DNA from: Bacillus methanolicus
Lineage (GTDB): Bacteria; Bacillota; Bacilli; Bacillales; Cytobacillaceae
DNA: 64,000 bases
Assembly (NCBI RefSeq): GCF_028888695.1
Contig: NZ_PNFF01000003.1
Coordinates: forward strand, 62,001-126,000
Reading direction: 5' to 3'
Position numbers and translations under genes: made by a program. The notes below the pieces were generated by a model. It worked only from the letters and a program-made list of their open reading frames with translations, ran no database searches and had not been told where the DNA came from. Numbering within the stretch: position 1 is the stretch's first letter; each line of letters begins with the position of its first letter. Positions 43,052 through 52,265 of the stretch are shown here, one piece after another.

Positions 43052-45140
43052 TGCAAAGTATTGTCTCTAAAGGGAAAAATATAAAAGAAGCAATAAAAGT
43101 AGGATTGGAATTATTGGAAACTACAAAAGAAGAAGTAAATATTAAAATTATTCAGCATGAAACAAAAGGCTTTTTGGGAATTGGGAGTAAAGACGCTATT
43201 GTGGAACTTACCAAACGTGAAGCTAGATCTTCTCAATTTGAAAAGGAAAATAAGGCAGACCCATTTGAATTAGTTGAACAACTTGTTTCCCAAAAACCAG
43301 ACGAACAACTAGAACAAAAACAATTAGAGACTGCTTATACTAAAGGCATCATAAATGACGCTGACTTGATTAATAAAGAATCAGACTCTCTTACAGGGAA
43401 GGTCTGGGTAAAGAATGGACAAATTTATTGCAAATCTTCCCTACCCATTTTCCAATGGTATCTATTCCTGATAGTATAAAGTTCTATAGAAACAATCAAT
43501 TGATTAAAGAAAAAACAACAATTATATCTGAGAAAGATTTGTATGAGATCAAAGTAGAAAACGAAGAAAAAGAGACAAGATGGAAAGTCACAATGGATCA
43601 ACACAAATTAAAAGTTCAATTACATGTTGAGCCTGGATATAAAATTATTCGTACAATCCCGGATATTGATCCGGACCACCACATTGAATTAAAAGTTGAA
43701 GAAAAGAAAGAAATTCATAATACCCTTAGCTATAACGAAATCATGCAAAAGTTGGAATCATTAAGGGTGAAACATGGTTTTAACCAAGATGAGATTATTA
43801 GAGCAATGGAAGCAACTGAACCAAGTACATTTGAAATTGCAACTGGAATAGAACCGAAGCCAGGTAAGGATGGTTGGTTAGAATTAAAAGTTAATATGGA
43901 AACTAATATAGGTCCAAAAGTTACAAAGGATGGCCGTATAGACTATCGGGAAATCAGAACTATACCAACAGTTGAAAAAGGAAAGGTTATTGCAGTTATA
44001 CACCCGCCAACTCCTGGTCAAATAGGGTATACCGTAACGAATGAGCCTATTGCTCCGAAACAGACATTCCCAATCGTAGTCAAAGGAGGAAACGGGGTTA
44101 TGGTTGTAGATGACAAAATTGTTGCGATTGAATCGGGTCGTCCTCAACTTGAGCAAAGAGGACAGCTCGTAAAAGTCTCTATCATGCCAAAGCTTACTCA
44201 TCCAGGAAATGTAGATTTGTCTTCAGGAAATATTCGTTTTAAAGGAGATGTTGAGATATTAGGTGAAGTTGAGGAAAGAATGATAGTTGAAGCTGAAGGG
44301 GATATTATCGTTCATAAAACAGTAAATATGGCCAAACTTATAGCTTCAGGAGCAATTGTCACTTTTGGAAACATAATTGGTTCAGAGATTTCAGCAGGAA
44401 AAAATAATATGCTAGTTACTGAATTAGGTCATTTATTGGGGATCATTAATCAAGACGTAGAAAAAATAATTGAATTAATCAAACAGCTTACTGTATCTCC
44501 TGGATTTAAATCGGATGATTTTTCCCGTGGTGGATTTAGACCATTAATTCGTATATTGCTAGAGAAGAAATTCAAAAATTTTTCTCCTTTAGCTAAAAAG
44601 TATGTAGAGGTTGTAAGAAGAGGAGAAGAATATTTATCTGATGATGGATGGAGAGAAGTAGCAGTTTCTTTAACACACCTGTTTTTATCTTTATCAAACG
44701 AAGTTACTTCGCTAGAACGGATTATTCAATTATCTCAAAAAATGAAAGAGCTTCATGAAATGAGTAAAACACCTGTCGAACCAGATTCTTATATAACAAT
44801 ATCAAGTGCTATAAATAGTCGCCTTTATTGTAGTGGGAATATACTGATTTTAGGACAAGGCTGCATAAATACCAAAATTCACTCTGGCGGTACTTTAAAA
44901 GTTAGCGGCATATTACGTGGTGGAGAAGTATACGGAAGATTAGGTGTTGAAATAAATGAGGCAGGTTCGGAAAGTGGAACTTTAACCATGATTGCCGTTC
45001 CAAATGATCAAAAGATCCAAATTAATAAAGCAATGGAAGGTACTACGATAAAGATAGGTAATGTAAAACATACCTTCAAAGAAACTAGATATCATGTCAT
45101 TGCACGCCTTAATGAAGATGAACGAATTGTTTTTGAATAA
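43051..45140 (+). pseudogene. FapA (DUF342) protein with N-terminal Jag domain, apparent frameshift
   Basis: The frame from 43051 encodes a Jag_N domain (V-S-K-G-K-N-I-K-E-A, then G-F-L-G-I-G-S-K-D-A) and a linker. It runs off at 43479. From about 43430 the FapA/DUF342 body continues in another frame (F-P-M-V-S-I-P-D-S-I-K to residue 570, beta-helix-like Gly-rich C-terminus). A single added base near 43445 would give one protein of about 695 residues, the usual Jag_N-FapA architecture. No ribosome site precedes the second frame. So this is a genuine frameshift mutation, a sequencing error, or less likely programmed frameshifting. FapA proteins are linked to polar or flagellar assembly and signalling. 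Confidence 0.75.
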
Positions 45141-45157
45141 TGAATGGGGGAAATAAA

Positions 45158-45469
45158 ATGATTAGTTTTTCACTGAATGAAGTTGATGGGAATCTTGACG
45201 TAAAATTAGAGGGCGATTTAGATATAGACGGAACAGAAGTAATAGAAGAACAACTGATTCCCACTATGGAAAAATATAAAGCTGTAAATATTAATTTTGC
45301 AAATGTTCCGTTTGTAGATTCGACTGGAGTGGGTTTATTATTAAATGTTATACAATCTCTTAATGAAAAGGGAGTAAAGGTCACAATTTCTAACGTAAGA
45401 CAAGAGATATTTGATATTTTTGAGCTTCTTGAAATTCCTGAAATAGTTGGAGAAGGTGTTTTTGTTTAA
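45158..45469 (+). CDS. Second STAS-domain protein
   Basis: Starting at ATG 45158 with GGGGG upstream, the 103-residue protein is a single STAS domain. Its phosphorylatable motif is V-D-S-T-G-V-G, with G-V-K-V-T-I-S and F-E-L-L-E-I-P-E following, as in RsbV. Two STAS proteins in one operon suggest that one is the kinase-linked switch and the other a separate output. It is the last gene of the riboswitch-controlled operon. Confidence 0.88.
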   Translation: MISFSLNEVDGNLDVKLEGDLDIDGTEVIEEQLIPTMEKYKAVNINFANVPFVDSTGVGLLLNVIQSLNEKGVKVTISNVRQEIFDIFELLEIPEIVGEGVFV

Positions 45470-46748
45470 TTTATTTGTAATCTCTCCTTCACTATTTTTT
45501 GTAAGGGGATGACAGTTACCTTTATTAAATAGTTAAAAGCTGTTTATATAATGGTTTCATGAGATGTGGGTAATAGCATAGCTTAATTTAACTGGACAGC
45601 CCAAAGTATGGATGTTTTCATGCTATCCTATTTGTGGGCTGTTTTTTATTTCAGTGGAAAGAAGAAACATTCAAAAGAGATTGTAGAAATCGTAAAGGAA
45701 TATAGTCTGATTGTAGAAACTATCGAATAACTTAAGTCACTATATGGGTATACCAATGCTTGGGATATTAAAAAAGAAGTAATTACGGAGATAAAAGTAT
45801 ATCTAGTGTGAAAGTTAATAATTTTCAGGTCAAATGGTACTTTCGTTATAGTCTTTAACAAAAAAATATCAAATTTGGCTTCACTAATGAGCGAAGCAAT
45901 GGTCAAATTATTTTGGTTTTTGGATACTTTTTTATCCTCTACATTCCGACTCCTCCTTTACGAAAAAACTAAGACAAACATACCTATTTAAAGATATGTT
46001 TGTCCTGGATTTTTCCCATAAGTTATTAATTGGCTAAATCAAATTATATATTGTCCAATATTTTCCCTTCAAGTGTTTTTCGGACTAATGTATCTTTGGT
46101 TATATACTTCAAGTATTAGAAGCATGAATTTTCCTCTATACCAAGATCCTTCGCAATCTGTTGAATAGGATATTTTCTTAAGTAAAGATCTTATACAATA
46201 GTCCTACTAATGGATATTATTAACGTTAATGGTTGATATTCACTGGTAAATAATTTTAAGGTTATAGCCCTTAGATAATGAAGGATAGATTTTACTTGAA
46301 TCAGACCACTATATTCATCTCCATGCGGCATGGTTGTACATATTCATTTCCTTTAAAAACAGTTTTATAAAAGTATTCAAGTAAGTAGCCTCTTTATCTT
46401 CCAAATATGCTTCAATTATTGAGCTTTATTTCAACAAGGTCTTAACGATAAGCTGTTTTTTAATTCTTTTGTTGCCCATAAGAAAATAGCTTTTCAAAGT
46501 TTGGAGTAGGTATCATTAGACAGAACCTTTTCTAGTATTGTGGTATCTCTTAGTAGGTTATTTCCACCTTTGGCTTTTTCAACTTTCAATCTCGTTAACA
46601 ACTGGATCAACCGTCACTTTATTAATTTTCATTGAAACTTTTTCTGCTTTTTTCTTTTTTTCTTATTTAGAAAGATAAAGCCGGAGGAGAAGTCAAACTT
46701 ATACCATGTATTAATGATTCGATTAAGATACTATCCAACTTTACCCGC
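45470..46748. other. Gene-poor, decayed region
   Basis: No intact gene is visible. Short frames interrupted by stops, such as one near 45650-45850 (plus) and a helix-turn-helix-like stretch read from about 46260 to 46130 (minus; Y-P-I-Q-Q-I-A-K-D-L-G-I), look like remains of insertion sequences or regulators. I cannot name them. Confidence 0.4.
45596..45648 (+). terminator. Terminator downstream of the STAS operon
   Basis: ACAGCCCA (45596-45603) pairs with TGGGCTGT (45635-45642), followed by six Ts. The long loop may contain further pairing. Confidence 0.65.
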
Positions 46749-47453
46749 TTAAGAGAGTAATGTAGGTCTCCCAAGAAAGTAACCTTGTGCATACTGAACG
46801 CCAAGACTTTTTAAATCAGCTAAACTATCGTTGTCTTCAACCCCTTCAACAATTAATTCGGAGTTGAATTCGCGACAAAAGTGGAGAAGGTAGCGTATAA
46901 GATCTTTTTTTTGCTCAGAGTTTCTCAAATCTTCCATAAAATATCTGTCCAGCTTTATGAAATCAGGTTGTAATTCAATCATTGATTTTATGGAAGATGA
47001 CCCTTCTCCAAAATCATCGATGGCAATTAGGAAACCAAGATTCTTAAGATAAGAAATTGATTTTTTTAACATGTTAAGATTAACGTCTTCATTTTCGTTA
47101 ATTTCAAATATTAGTTGTTGACTTTTGATTCCGTTCATATTAATAATTTGATTTATAAAGGTACGGAATTTTGGGTTTATAATTGTCGATGGGAAGACAT
47201 TTAAAAACAAATACCGATACCTTTCTGAATAACCTGCTTTTATGTAGGTTAGGGAAGCTTTATGGATAGACCGCGAATCTAATTCATAAAGCTTCTTTTT
47301 CTTTTTGGCAATATCAAACGGAATTTCAGGTGTAGGGAGTGTCTTTGTTCGAAAAAGACTCTCATACCCTACTACTTTCCAATTTTGAATATCATAAATT
47401 GGCTGATAATGATGAAAAAATTCATCATTACTAATTATACTGTCGATAAACAA
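46749..47453 (-). CDS. EAL-domain cyclic-di-GMP phosphodiesterase
   Basis: The 234-residue protein consists of a single EAL domain and starts at a TTG after AAGGAGGT. The key residues are kept: Y-E-S-L-F-R (the EAL Glu), L-N-V-F-P (Asn), F-E-I-N-E (Glu), I-D-D-F-G-E-G (Asp pair), I-K-L-D (Lys), V-E-G-V-E (Glu) and A-Q-G-Y-F-L-G-R-P (Gln). It is therefore probably active and hydrolyses cyclic-di-GMP to pGpG in the cytosol. No GGDEF or sensor domain is attached. Its mRNA leader carries a cyclic-di-GMP-I riboswitch, giving direct feedback between ligand and degrading enzyme. Confidence 0.92.
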   Translation of the reverse strand: MFIDSIISNDEFFHHYQPIYDIQNWKVVGYESLFRTKTLPTPEIPFDIAKKKKKLYELDSRSIHKASLTYIKAGYSERYRYLFLNVFPSTIINPKFRTFINQIINMNGIKSQQLIFEINENEDVNLNMLKKSISYLKNLGFLIAIDDFGEGSSSIKSMIELQPDFIKLDRYFMEDLRNSEQKKDLIRYLLHFCREFNSELIVEGVEDNDSLADLKSLGVQYAQGYFLGRPTLLS

Positions 47454-47474
47454 ATATCTATCCTACCTCCTTGT

Positions 47475-47521
47475 GTAAAAATAAAAAGCGCACAATACCA
47501 GAAAATGGGATTATGCGCTTT
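47475..47521 (-). terminator. Riboswitch expression-platform terminator of the EAL gene
   Basis: On the minus strand AAAGCGCA/TGCGCTTT (47514-47521 with 47485-47492) closes an A/T-rich loop and is followed by a U-rich tail. It lies between the riboswitch and the EAL ribosome site. Confidence 0.85.
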
Positions 47522-47543
47522 GTTTAAAAGCCCCCACTTCCTT

Positions 47544-47621
47544 CGGTAGCTCAGCCACCATAGCTTTTGCTTTAGGTCTGTAGCTTTGCGTCCTTACCTT
47601 TCGATAAGTTTGCCTTTATCG
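47544..47621 (-). ncRNA. Cyclic-di-GMP-I (GEMM-I) riboswitch, second copy
   Basis: Read on the minus strand: GGCAAAC, a CGAAAG tetraloop hairpin, GGACGCAAAGC, ACAGACCTAAAG and, after a variable stem, GTGGCTGAGCTACCG. These are the GEMM-I core elements in order. It lies directly upstream of a terminator and the EAL gene. Confidence 0.92.
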
Positions 47622-47759
47622 TTTTTAAGTGAGTTATTGATGAGATTATCTTAAATTATTTATAACAATATTTATAACATATAACATGATAAAAGTATAA
47701 CAAATTCAAACAAAATTTGACAATTTTTTATATATAGAAATAAATTTATAGATATTTAT

Positions 47760-48250
47760 GATTTTTAATCGATTTTTTTAAGGGCGAGACTTGGTTAAAT
47801 ATTAGTGTGGTGAGCTCCATCTATAGCAATACGTATAAAGTGTTCAATGAGTTTTTTTGTCTGTCGTTGTTACATCCTCGATGACAACCGTATCAAAAAG
47901 TTCCTAGAAATAATGGAGTCGGTACTTTTGGCTCTTAATCAGTGTAGAGAACGTTGATTTTTCGTAATGCAAGAGTAACTTGATAGGCTAGCTGCTATCT
48001 AGATAGATCGTCACGAACAAATGATCTCCTAACCAAACTGGCAATTCTTCTTCGTAATCATTATTTTTTTAACGGCGCTTTCTTTGTTGTTTTTTCAAAT
48101 CATAAACAACCCCAACATCTTTCGCTGTGCAAGAGATATGTTCCCGGTGTCCCTGGTTTCGCCCTATTATGGTATAATTCAACAATATATGACAATTTCC
48201 GCATTTTCATACAGTAAATTCCAATCGAATTTGATGTAGCCAGATAATAA
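47760..48250. other. Decayed non-coding segment before the chemoreceptor
   Basis: The minus strand shows short stop-broken frames (for example D-Y-E-E-E-L-P-V-W-L-G-D near 48030) that look like remnants of a transposase or other gene. No intact ORF or clear promoter was found except AT-rich sequence just before 48264. Confidence 0.35.
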
Positions 48251-48281
48251 TCATTGAAAAATGAAAGGAGAAATATTTTAT

Positions 48282-49997
48282 ATGAAGATGTTGCGAAATC
48301 TAAGAATCTATCAAAAATTGTTAATCTTGCTAATCATTACCGCCCTTTCATTAGGAGCAGTAGGGGCAGTTGGATTAAATTATGTAAGAGAAATGGCTCA
48401 GAAATCAGAATATACATATAAAGAAAACTTAATGCCAATTCAATGGTTAGGCCAAATTAGAATTAATAACCGCACTCTCGATTCTTATACTTTAGAGCTT
48501 TTGATTACCACGGATTCTACACGGAAATTTGAACTGAAAGAAATGATTGACTCTAAGATTGAAGAAATTGATTCAATGATTAAGAAATACGAGAATACAC
48601 ATATGCCGGCTGAAGCTATAAAAAAGTTCGACTACTATAAACAAATCATGAAACAGCTTCGGAAGTCGAGAGAAGAAGTCATTCAATTGGCTTCACAAAA
48701 TCGAAATGATGAAGCCTACAAGCTTTATTTAGAAAAAGTTGCACCACAACGCACTCTTGCAAATAATACTCTTGCTGAATTAGGGGAGCTAAATGAAAAG
48801 ATCGCCGGACAAACGAATTCTCAAAATAAGCAAGATTTTAGAAATGCAACCATCATTTTATGTACAGTCATTGCAGCAGCCCTTATCTTTTCAATTGTAG
48901 TTGGGATTCTGATTACAAAAATGATTGTAAAACCAACGGAAGAACTGAATAACTTGCTCTCTAAAGCGGAGAAAGGAGACCTTACCGTAAAAGGGACATA
49001 TCAATCAAAGGATGAAATTGGTGCACTGACAGCTTCTTTTAATAACATGATCAATAGTTTGCGAGGAATTCTTCTTACTGTAAATGAAAACTCACATCAA
49101 GTGGCAACGGCATCAGAAGAGCTGACTGCAAGTGCTGATCAAACAACAACAGCTTCAAAACATGTAGCATCTGCCATTCAAGAAATAGCAAGCGCATCCG
49201 AAAATTCAAAAACCAAACTCGAGCAAAATGCAGATGCGCTGAAGGAAGCTCTTGAAGGAGTTTTACGAATAGCAGAAAAATCAACGATTGTTTCAGAATT
49301 AGCGAGAGAAAGCGAAAAAGAAGCAGAAGAAGGAGGCCAATTTGTAGAAAACAACTTAACTCAAATGAGGTCGATCCATGAATCCATTCGTAAATCCAAT
49401 GAAGTTATTCAATCCCTTTCACACCGCTCTCAAGAAATAGGGAAAATACTGGATGTCATTAGCGGGATTGCTGATCAAACCAATCTTTTAGCTTTAAATG
49501 CAGCTATCGAAGCAGCTAGAGCAGGGGAGCACGGAAAAGGGTTTGCAGTAGTCGCTGACGAAGTAAGAAAATTAGCTGAACAATCGCAAACTTCAACGAA
49601 ATTGATTGCAGATTTAATTAACAGTATTCAAGAAGATACAGAAGAATCTGTTCAGACGATGAGTGAAATTATGAATAATGCAGAGAAAGGTGTTAAAATC
49701 TCGGTTGAAACATCGAATAAGTTTATGCAGATTTTAGACAAAACCCGAAATATCACTCCGCAAATTGAAGAAATAACGGCAACCGTTCAGCAAATTTCAG
49801 CGAGTGTGGAAGAAGTATCCACATCCGCCTCTGAAATTGCATTACTTGTCCAAAAAAATTCTGCTAGTTTTGAAGAAATTGCATCGTCAACAGAGGAACA
49901 GCTTGCTTCCATGGAGGAAATTCATGCTTCGGCAAAATCCCTTGCCCAAATGGCAGAAGAACTGGAATCCCTTGTCAGCCAATTTAAAATCGAGTGA
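48282..49997 (+). CDS. Methyl-accepting chemotaxis protein
   Basis: The ATG at 48282 has AAAGGAG 11 nt upstream (571 residues). The protein has a first membrane helix (about 10-32), an extracellular four-helix-bundle ligand domain (about 35-185) and a second helix (about 190-212). A HAMP domain (about 213-265) and the long cytoplasmic coiled coil follow, with the conserved tip around [19 protein letters not shown]-x-G-x-G-F-A-V-V-A (about 400-430). It should couple to CheA/CheW. It is isolated from other chemotaxis genes but near the cyclic-di-GMP genes, which suggests a shared lifestyle or motility role. Confidence 0.93.
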   Translation: MKMLRNLRIYQKLLILLIITALSLGAVGAVGLNYVREMAQKSEYTYKENLMPIQWLGQIRINNRTLDSYTLELLITTDSTRKFELKEMIDSKIEEIDSMIKKYENTHMPAEAIKKFDYYKQIMKQLRKSREEVIQLASQNRNDEAYKLYLEKVAPQRTLANNTLAELGELNEKIAGQTNSQNKQDFRNATIILCTVIAAALIFSIVVGILITKMIVKPTEELNNLLSKAEKGDLTVKGTYQSKDEIGALTASFNNMINSLRGILLTVNENSHQVATASEELTASADQTTTASKHVASAIQEIASASENSKTKLEQNADALKEALEGVLRIAEKSTIVSELARESEKEAEEGGQFVENNLTQMRSIHESIRKSNEVIQSLSHRSQEIGKILDVISGIADQTNLLALNAAIEAARAGEHGKGFAVVADEVRKLAEQSQTSTKLIADLINSIQEDTEESVQTMSEIMNNAEKGVKISVETSNKFMQILDKTRNITPQIEEITATVQQISASVEEVSTSASEIALLVQKNSASFEEIASSTEEQLASMEEIHASAKSLAQMAEELESLVSQFKIE

Positions 49998-50376
49998 CAT
50001 AAGATGGTATTCCTTCCAATATTAAACTGCTTAATTTGTCAATTTTGAGCATTTATGCGCTGCTTTTGTCTAAAGAAAATTACCTTCCACATGGCATGGT
50101 TTAGAAAAAAAGGGCTGACTCAAGGTCTATCTTTTTATATAGATATGGTTCCAATTTAACAAACATAGGCAGATAAACATTTTATAGCTGTTTCTCTAAA
50201 GATTGCTGCATAGTAAACAAGATAGACAGATAAAAAATTCCTGCCCAAGGCAGTATTCTATTCGTAAAAAGTTCTTTCATTGATTCTCCCCAATTCAATT
50301 TACAAAAATTCGACACTTTGAATGGAGAATCTTAAAAAAAATTAAAGAAATACAAGAGTAAATAAGTTTCATGGGC

Positions 50377-50428
50377 GAGCAAGGCAATGACATGGAAGTA
50401 ATTTTGACATGGGATAGTTGCCTTGCTC
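50377..50428. repeat. 11-bp inverted repeat with 30-nt loop
   Basis: GAGCAAGGCAA (50377-50387) pairs perfectly with TTGCCTTGCTC (50418-50428). It could be the distant terminator of the chemoreceptor transcript or a remnant end. Otherwise the 49998-50744 gap shows only the leader hairpin at 50656. Confidence 0.55.
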
Positions 50429-50655
50429 TGATAAAGTTTTTCCAAAAAATAAATTGATCATACAGCAAATTTTAGGGAGAATGGCCAGTTACAGCTAGTG
50501 TGTTGTCCTTTTGTGTAATATAAGAAAAAGGTTTTTCAGTTTTTCTGTATTATACAAAAAATGGAGAAATTCGAGAAAACAATTGAGGTAGTGGAAAAAA
50601 AATGATACGATAAAGATAAATCAAATATCTTTACAATTATTGCGTCGGAAGAACC

Positions 50656-50687
50656 GCCAATATCCTTTAAGGGATATTGGCTTTTTT
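50656..50687 (+). terminator. Leader hairpin with T6 upstream of a small gene
   Basis: GCCAATATCC (50656-50665) pairs with its complement at 50672-50681 and six Ts follow. The next ribosome site is about 50 nt downstream, so this resembles the other attenuator-like leaders in the window. Confidence 0.7.
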
Positions 50688-50744
50688 ATGATTAAGAGGG
50701 ATATCTAGTGTTGCATAGATAAGTTAAAATGAAAGGGGTCTTTA

Positions 50745-50945
50745 TTGGTGGTCGCACCTCAAAGAGTAATACGTTTTTTATTAGGAGTTCCATCTACCTT
50801 TAAGGTGATAGGATTTCTGGTGGGGATTCCTCAAGTTAATATTTTGACGGGGGAACAAAGTCTATCTTTAAGTTGCCGAATAGGAAACAAAGATAAACCT
50901 GTCGATATTTCTCCATTCCTGGAGCATGTAAAAGTCGTTCATTAA
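50745..50945 (+). CDS. Small hypothetical protein
   Basis: A TTG at 50745 follows AAAGGGG with 6-nt spacing and opens 66 codons. The product is mildly hydrophobic at its start (I-R-F-L-L-G-V-P) with a charged end. It has no recognised motif. It lies between a leader hairpin and a membrane-protein gene 30 nt downstream and may be co-transcribed with it. Confidence 0.45.
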   Translation: MVVAPQRVIRFLLGVPSTFKVIGFLVGIPQVNILTGEQSLSLSCRIGNKDKPVDISPFLEHVKVVH

Positions 50946-50975
50946 AAAGTGACACCGAAGGAGAGTTTTCCGTTG

Positions 50976-51365
50976 ATGTATATGTATTTTCGACGAGTAG
51001 GAGGAAGCGTCATTTTTCTTACGACCCATTTTGCTTTGCAGCAACTCCAACTTAATTTTGTGGGATTTGCTATGATGTGTATGATCTCAGGAGGATATAT
51101 CTCACATATTTTGACTTCTCGAATAAATTACACGAGAGCAAATCAATTGGGGCTAAGGCATTTCAAGGAATTTAAACATGCTCAGAAAATCGAGAACTAT
51201 GTGTATTCTTTGATGGAAACTCTTATTGTTGCATCACTTGTAAACCTGAACTACTTTGTAGAAAACTCATTTGTTTCTAATATGATGTTTTCGCTGGGAG
51301 CTGGTTATTTATTGGTTTCTCACTTCATTCGAAATAAAGAAGAATATCGATTTTATCAAGTATAA
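50976..51365 (+). CDS. Small membrane protein
   Basis: I choose the ATG at 50976 (129 residues) after GAAGGAGAG. The protein has about four hydrophobic segments (about 8-25, 27-43, 72-90 and 93-115) with short polar loops and a basic C-terminal tail. The family is not recognised. It precedes a terminator-like hairpin at 51411. Confidence 0.6.
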   Translation: MYMYFRRVGGSVIFLTTHFALQQLQLNFVGFAMMCMISGGYISHILTSRINYTRANQLGLRHFKEFKHAQKIENYVYSLMETLIVASLVNLNYFVENSFVSNMMFSLGAGYLLVSHFIRNKEEYRFYQV

Positions 51366-51410
51366 GGATGCACCTTATCAAAAACTAAATTTGAAAAATT
51401 AAAAACATAG

Positions 51411-51453
51411 GGCTGTTTGACATATAACACATAACTAAATATGTCAAGCAGCC
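51411..51453 (+). terminator. Terminator-like hairpin
   Basis: GGCTGTTTGACATA pairs with TATGTCAAGCAGCC (51411-51424 with 51440-51453), one mismatch, followed by a T-rich stretch. Confidence 0.7.
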
Positions 51454-51630
51454 TTTCGTTGCTCTTAAATGATCACGCCCTATTCTTGAATAAACACATG
51501 GCTTATATTTACCGGCAACAGACTTTGCAGCACAAACACGGTTCTTTTTAAATGATGACTTTCCATCAACAAATGCTAGATAATTATAAAACAGTTTTAT
51601 CAGAGGATATTCCAGCAAACTAAAAAACAA

Positions 51631-51663
51631 AAAGTGTAGAGGAAAGATATTTCCCTACACTTT
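51631..51663. terminator. Bidirectional terminator
   Basis: AAAGTGTAGAGGAAA and TTTCCCTACACTTT form a 14-bp stem with one bulge and a four-base loop. It lies just beyond the stop of the minus-strand fragment at 51671. Confidence 0.75.
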
Positions 51664-51670
51664 CTTAAGT

Positions 51671-51829
51671 TTAATATAATCCTTCATCGACTACTTTCTT
51701 ACCTACATACTCAATTGCCCGCTCCATATATCGCATAAATCCATCTACGGTTTCTGGATTCTCAATCTGTTTAGCGTAATCCACACCAAACAAAGGACAG
51801 TTAAATTGTTCCGGGAAAGAATAAGCTAC
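51671..51829 (-). pseudogene. C-terminal fragment of an unknown protein
   Basis: On the minus strand a frame of about 53 codons ends at TAA 51671 (C-P-L-F-G-V-D-Y-A-K-Q-I-E-N-P-E-T-V-D-G-F is a readable part). It has no start codon or ribosome site and butts against the DUF1232 fragment on the other strand, so it is a truncated remnant. Confidence 0.6.
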
Positions 51830-52065
51830 TTACGGCGAAAGCTACCAATATCGGTGCATTAGGGTATTTCATTTTGCTTGCAGACTTAATCCCTGACATA
51901 ATGGTTGGAGTAGGATATACCGACGATCTCGGATCTTTAGGAATTGCCTTATTACAAGTGGCTATTTATATCGATGAAGATATTAAAAAGAAAGCAAAAG
52001 AAAAGCTAAAAGATTGGTTCGGAGAAAGCGTAGATACATCAGATATCGATGCGAAAATTGGTTAA
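51811..52065 (+). pseudogene. 5'-truncated DUF1232 (YkvA-like) protein
   Basis: The frame reads A-L-G-Y-F-I-L-L-A-D-L-I-P-D and G-Y-T-D-D-L-G, the hallmark of DUF1232, then an amphipathic Lys-rich helix and TAA at 52065. The N-terminal half is missing and the frame collides with an opposite-strand fragment around 51811-51829. This marks a deletion or recombination joint. Confidence 0.75.
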
Positions 52066-52212
52066 ATTAAGAAGTAGATTTTTAATTACAAGACTGGCTC
52101 TCACAAATTTTTAATTTCCTCAAATCACATTTTTCTTTGTATCATTTTCAGTAAAAAGCAGGTTCATAGGATATTTTTGATTAAACTTTATTTAAAACCA
52201 ATAATTATGAAA

Positions 52213-52248
52213 GCCCATCTCTAGATAGAATCCAAAGATGGGTTTTTT
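52213..52248 (+). terminator. Rho-independent terminator
   Basis: GCCCATCT (52213-52220) pairs with AGATGGGT (52236-52243), followed by six Ts. It lies between the DUF1232 fragment and the convergent recombinase gene. Confidence 0.8.
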
Positions 52249-52265
52249 GTGTTACGATATTTGAA

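Noticed and set aside
43428-43479. Independent start for the FapA body
   Set aside because: The TTG at 43428 has no ribosome site and sits inside the Jag_N frame. A one-base shift explains both frames better.
45470-48250. Intact insertion sequences around the EAL gene
   Set aside because: Only stop-broken frames are visible, and no matching terminal repeats or duplications were found.
51385-51630. 81-codon minus-strand frame
   Set aside because: No ribosome site, it crosses the hairpin at 51411-51453, and it has no recognisable domain.
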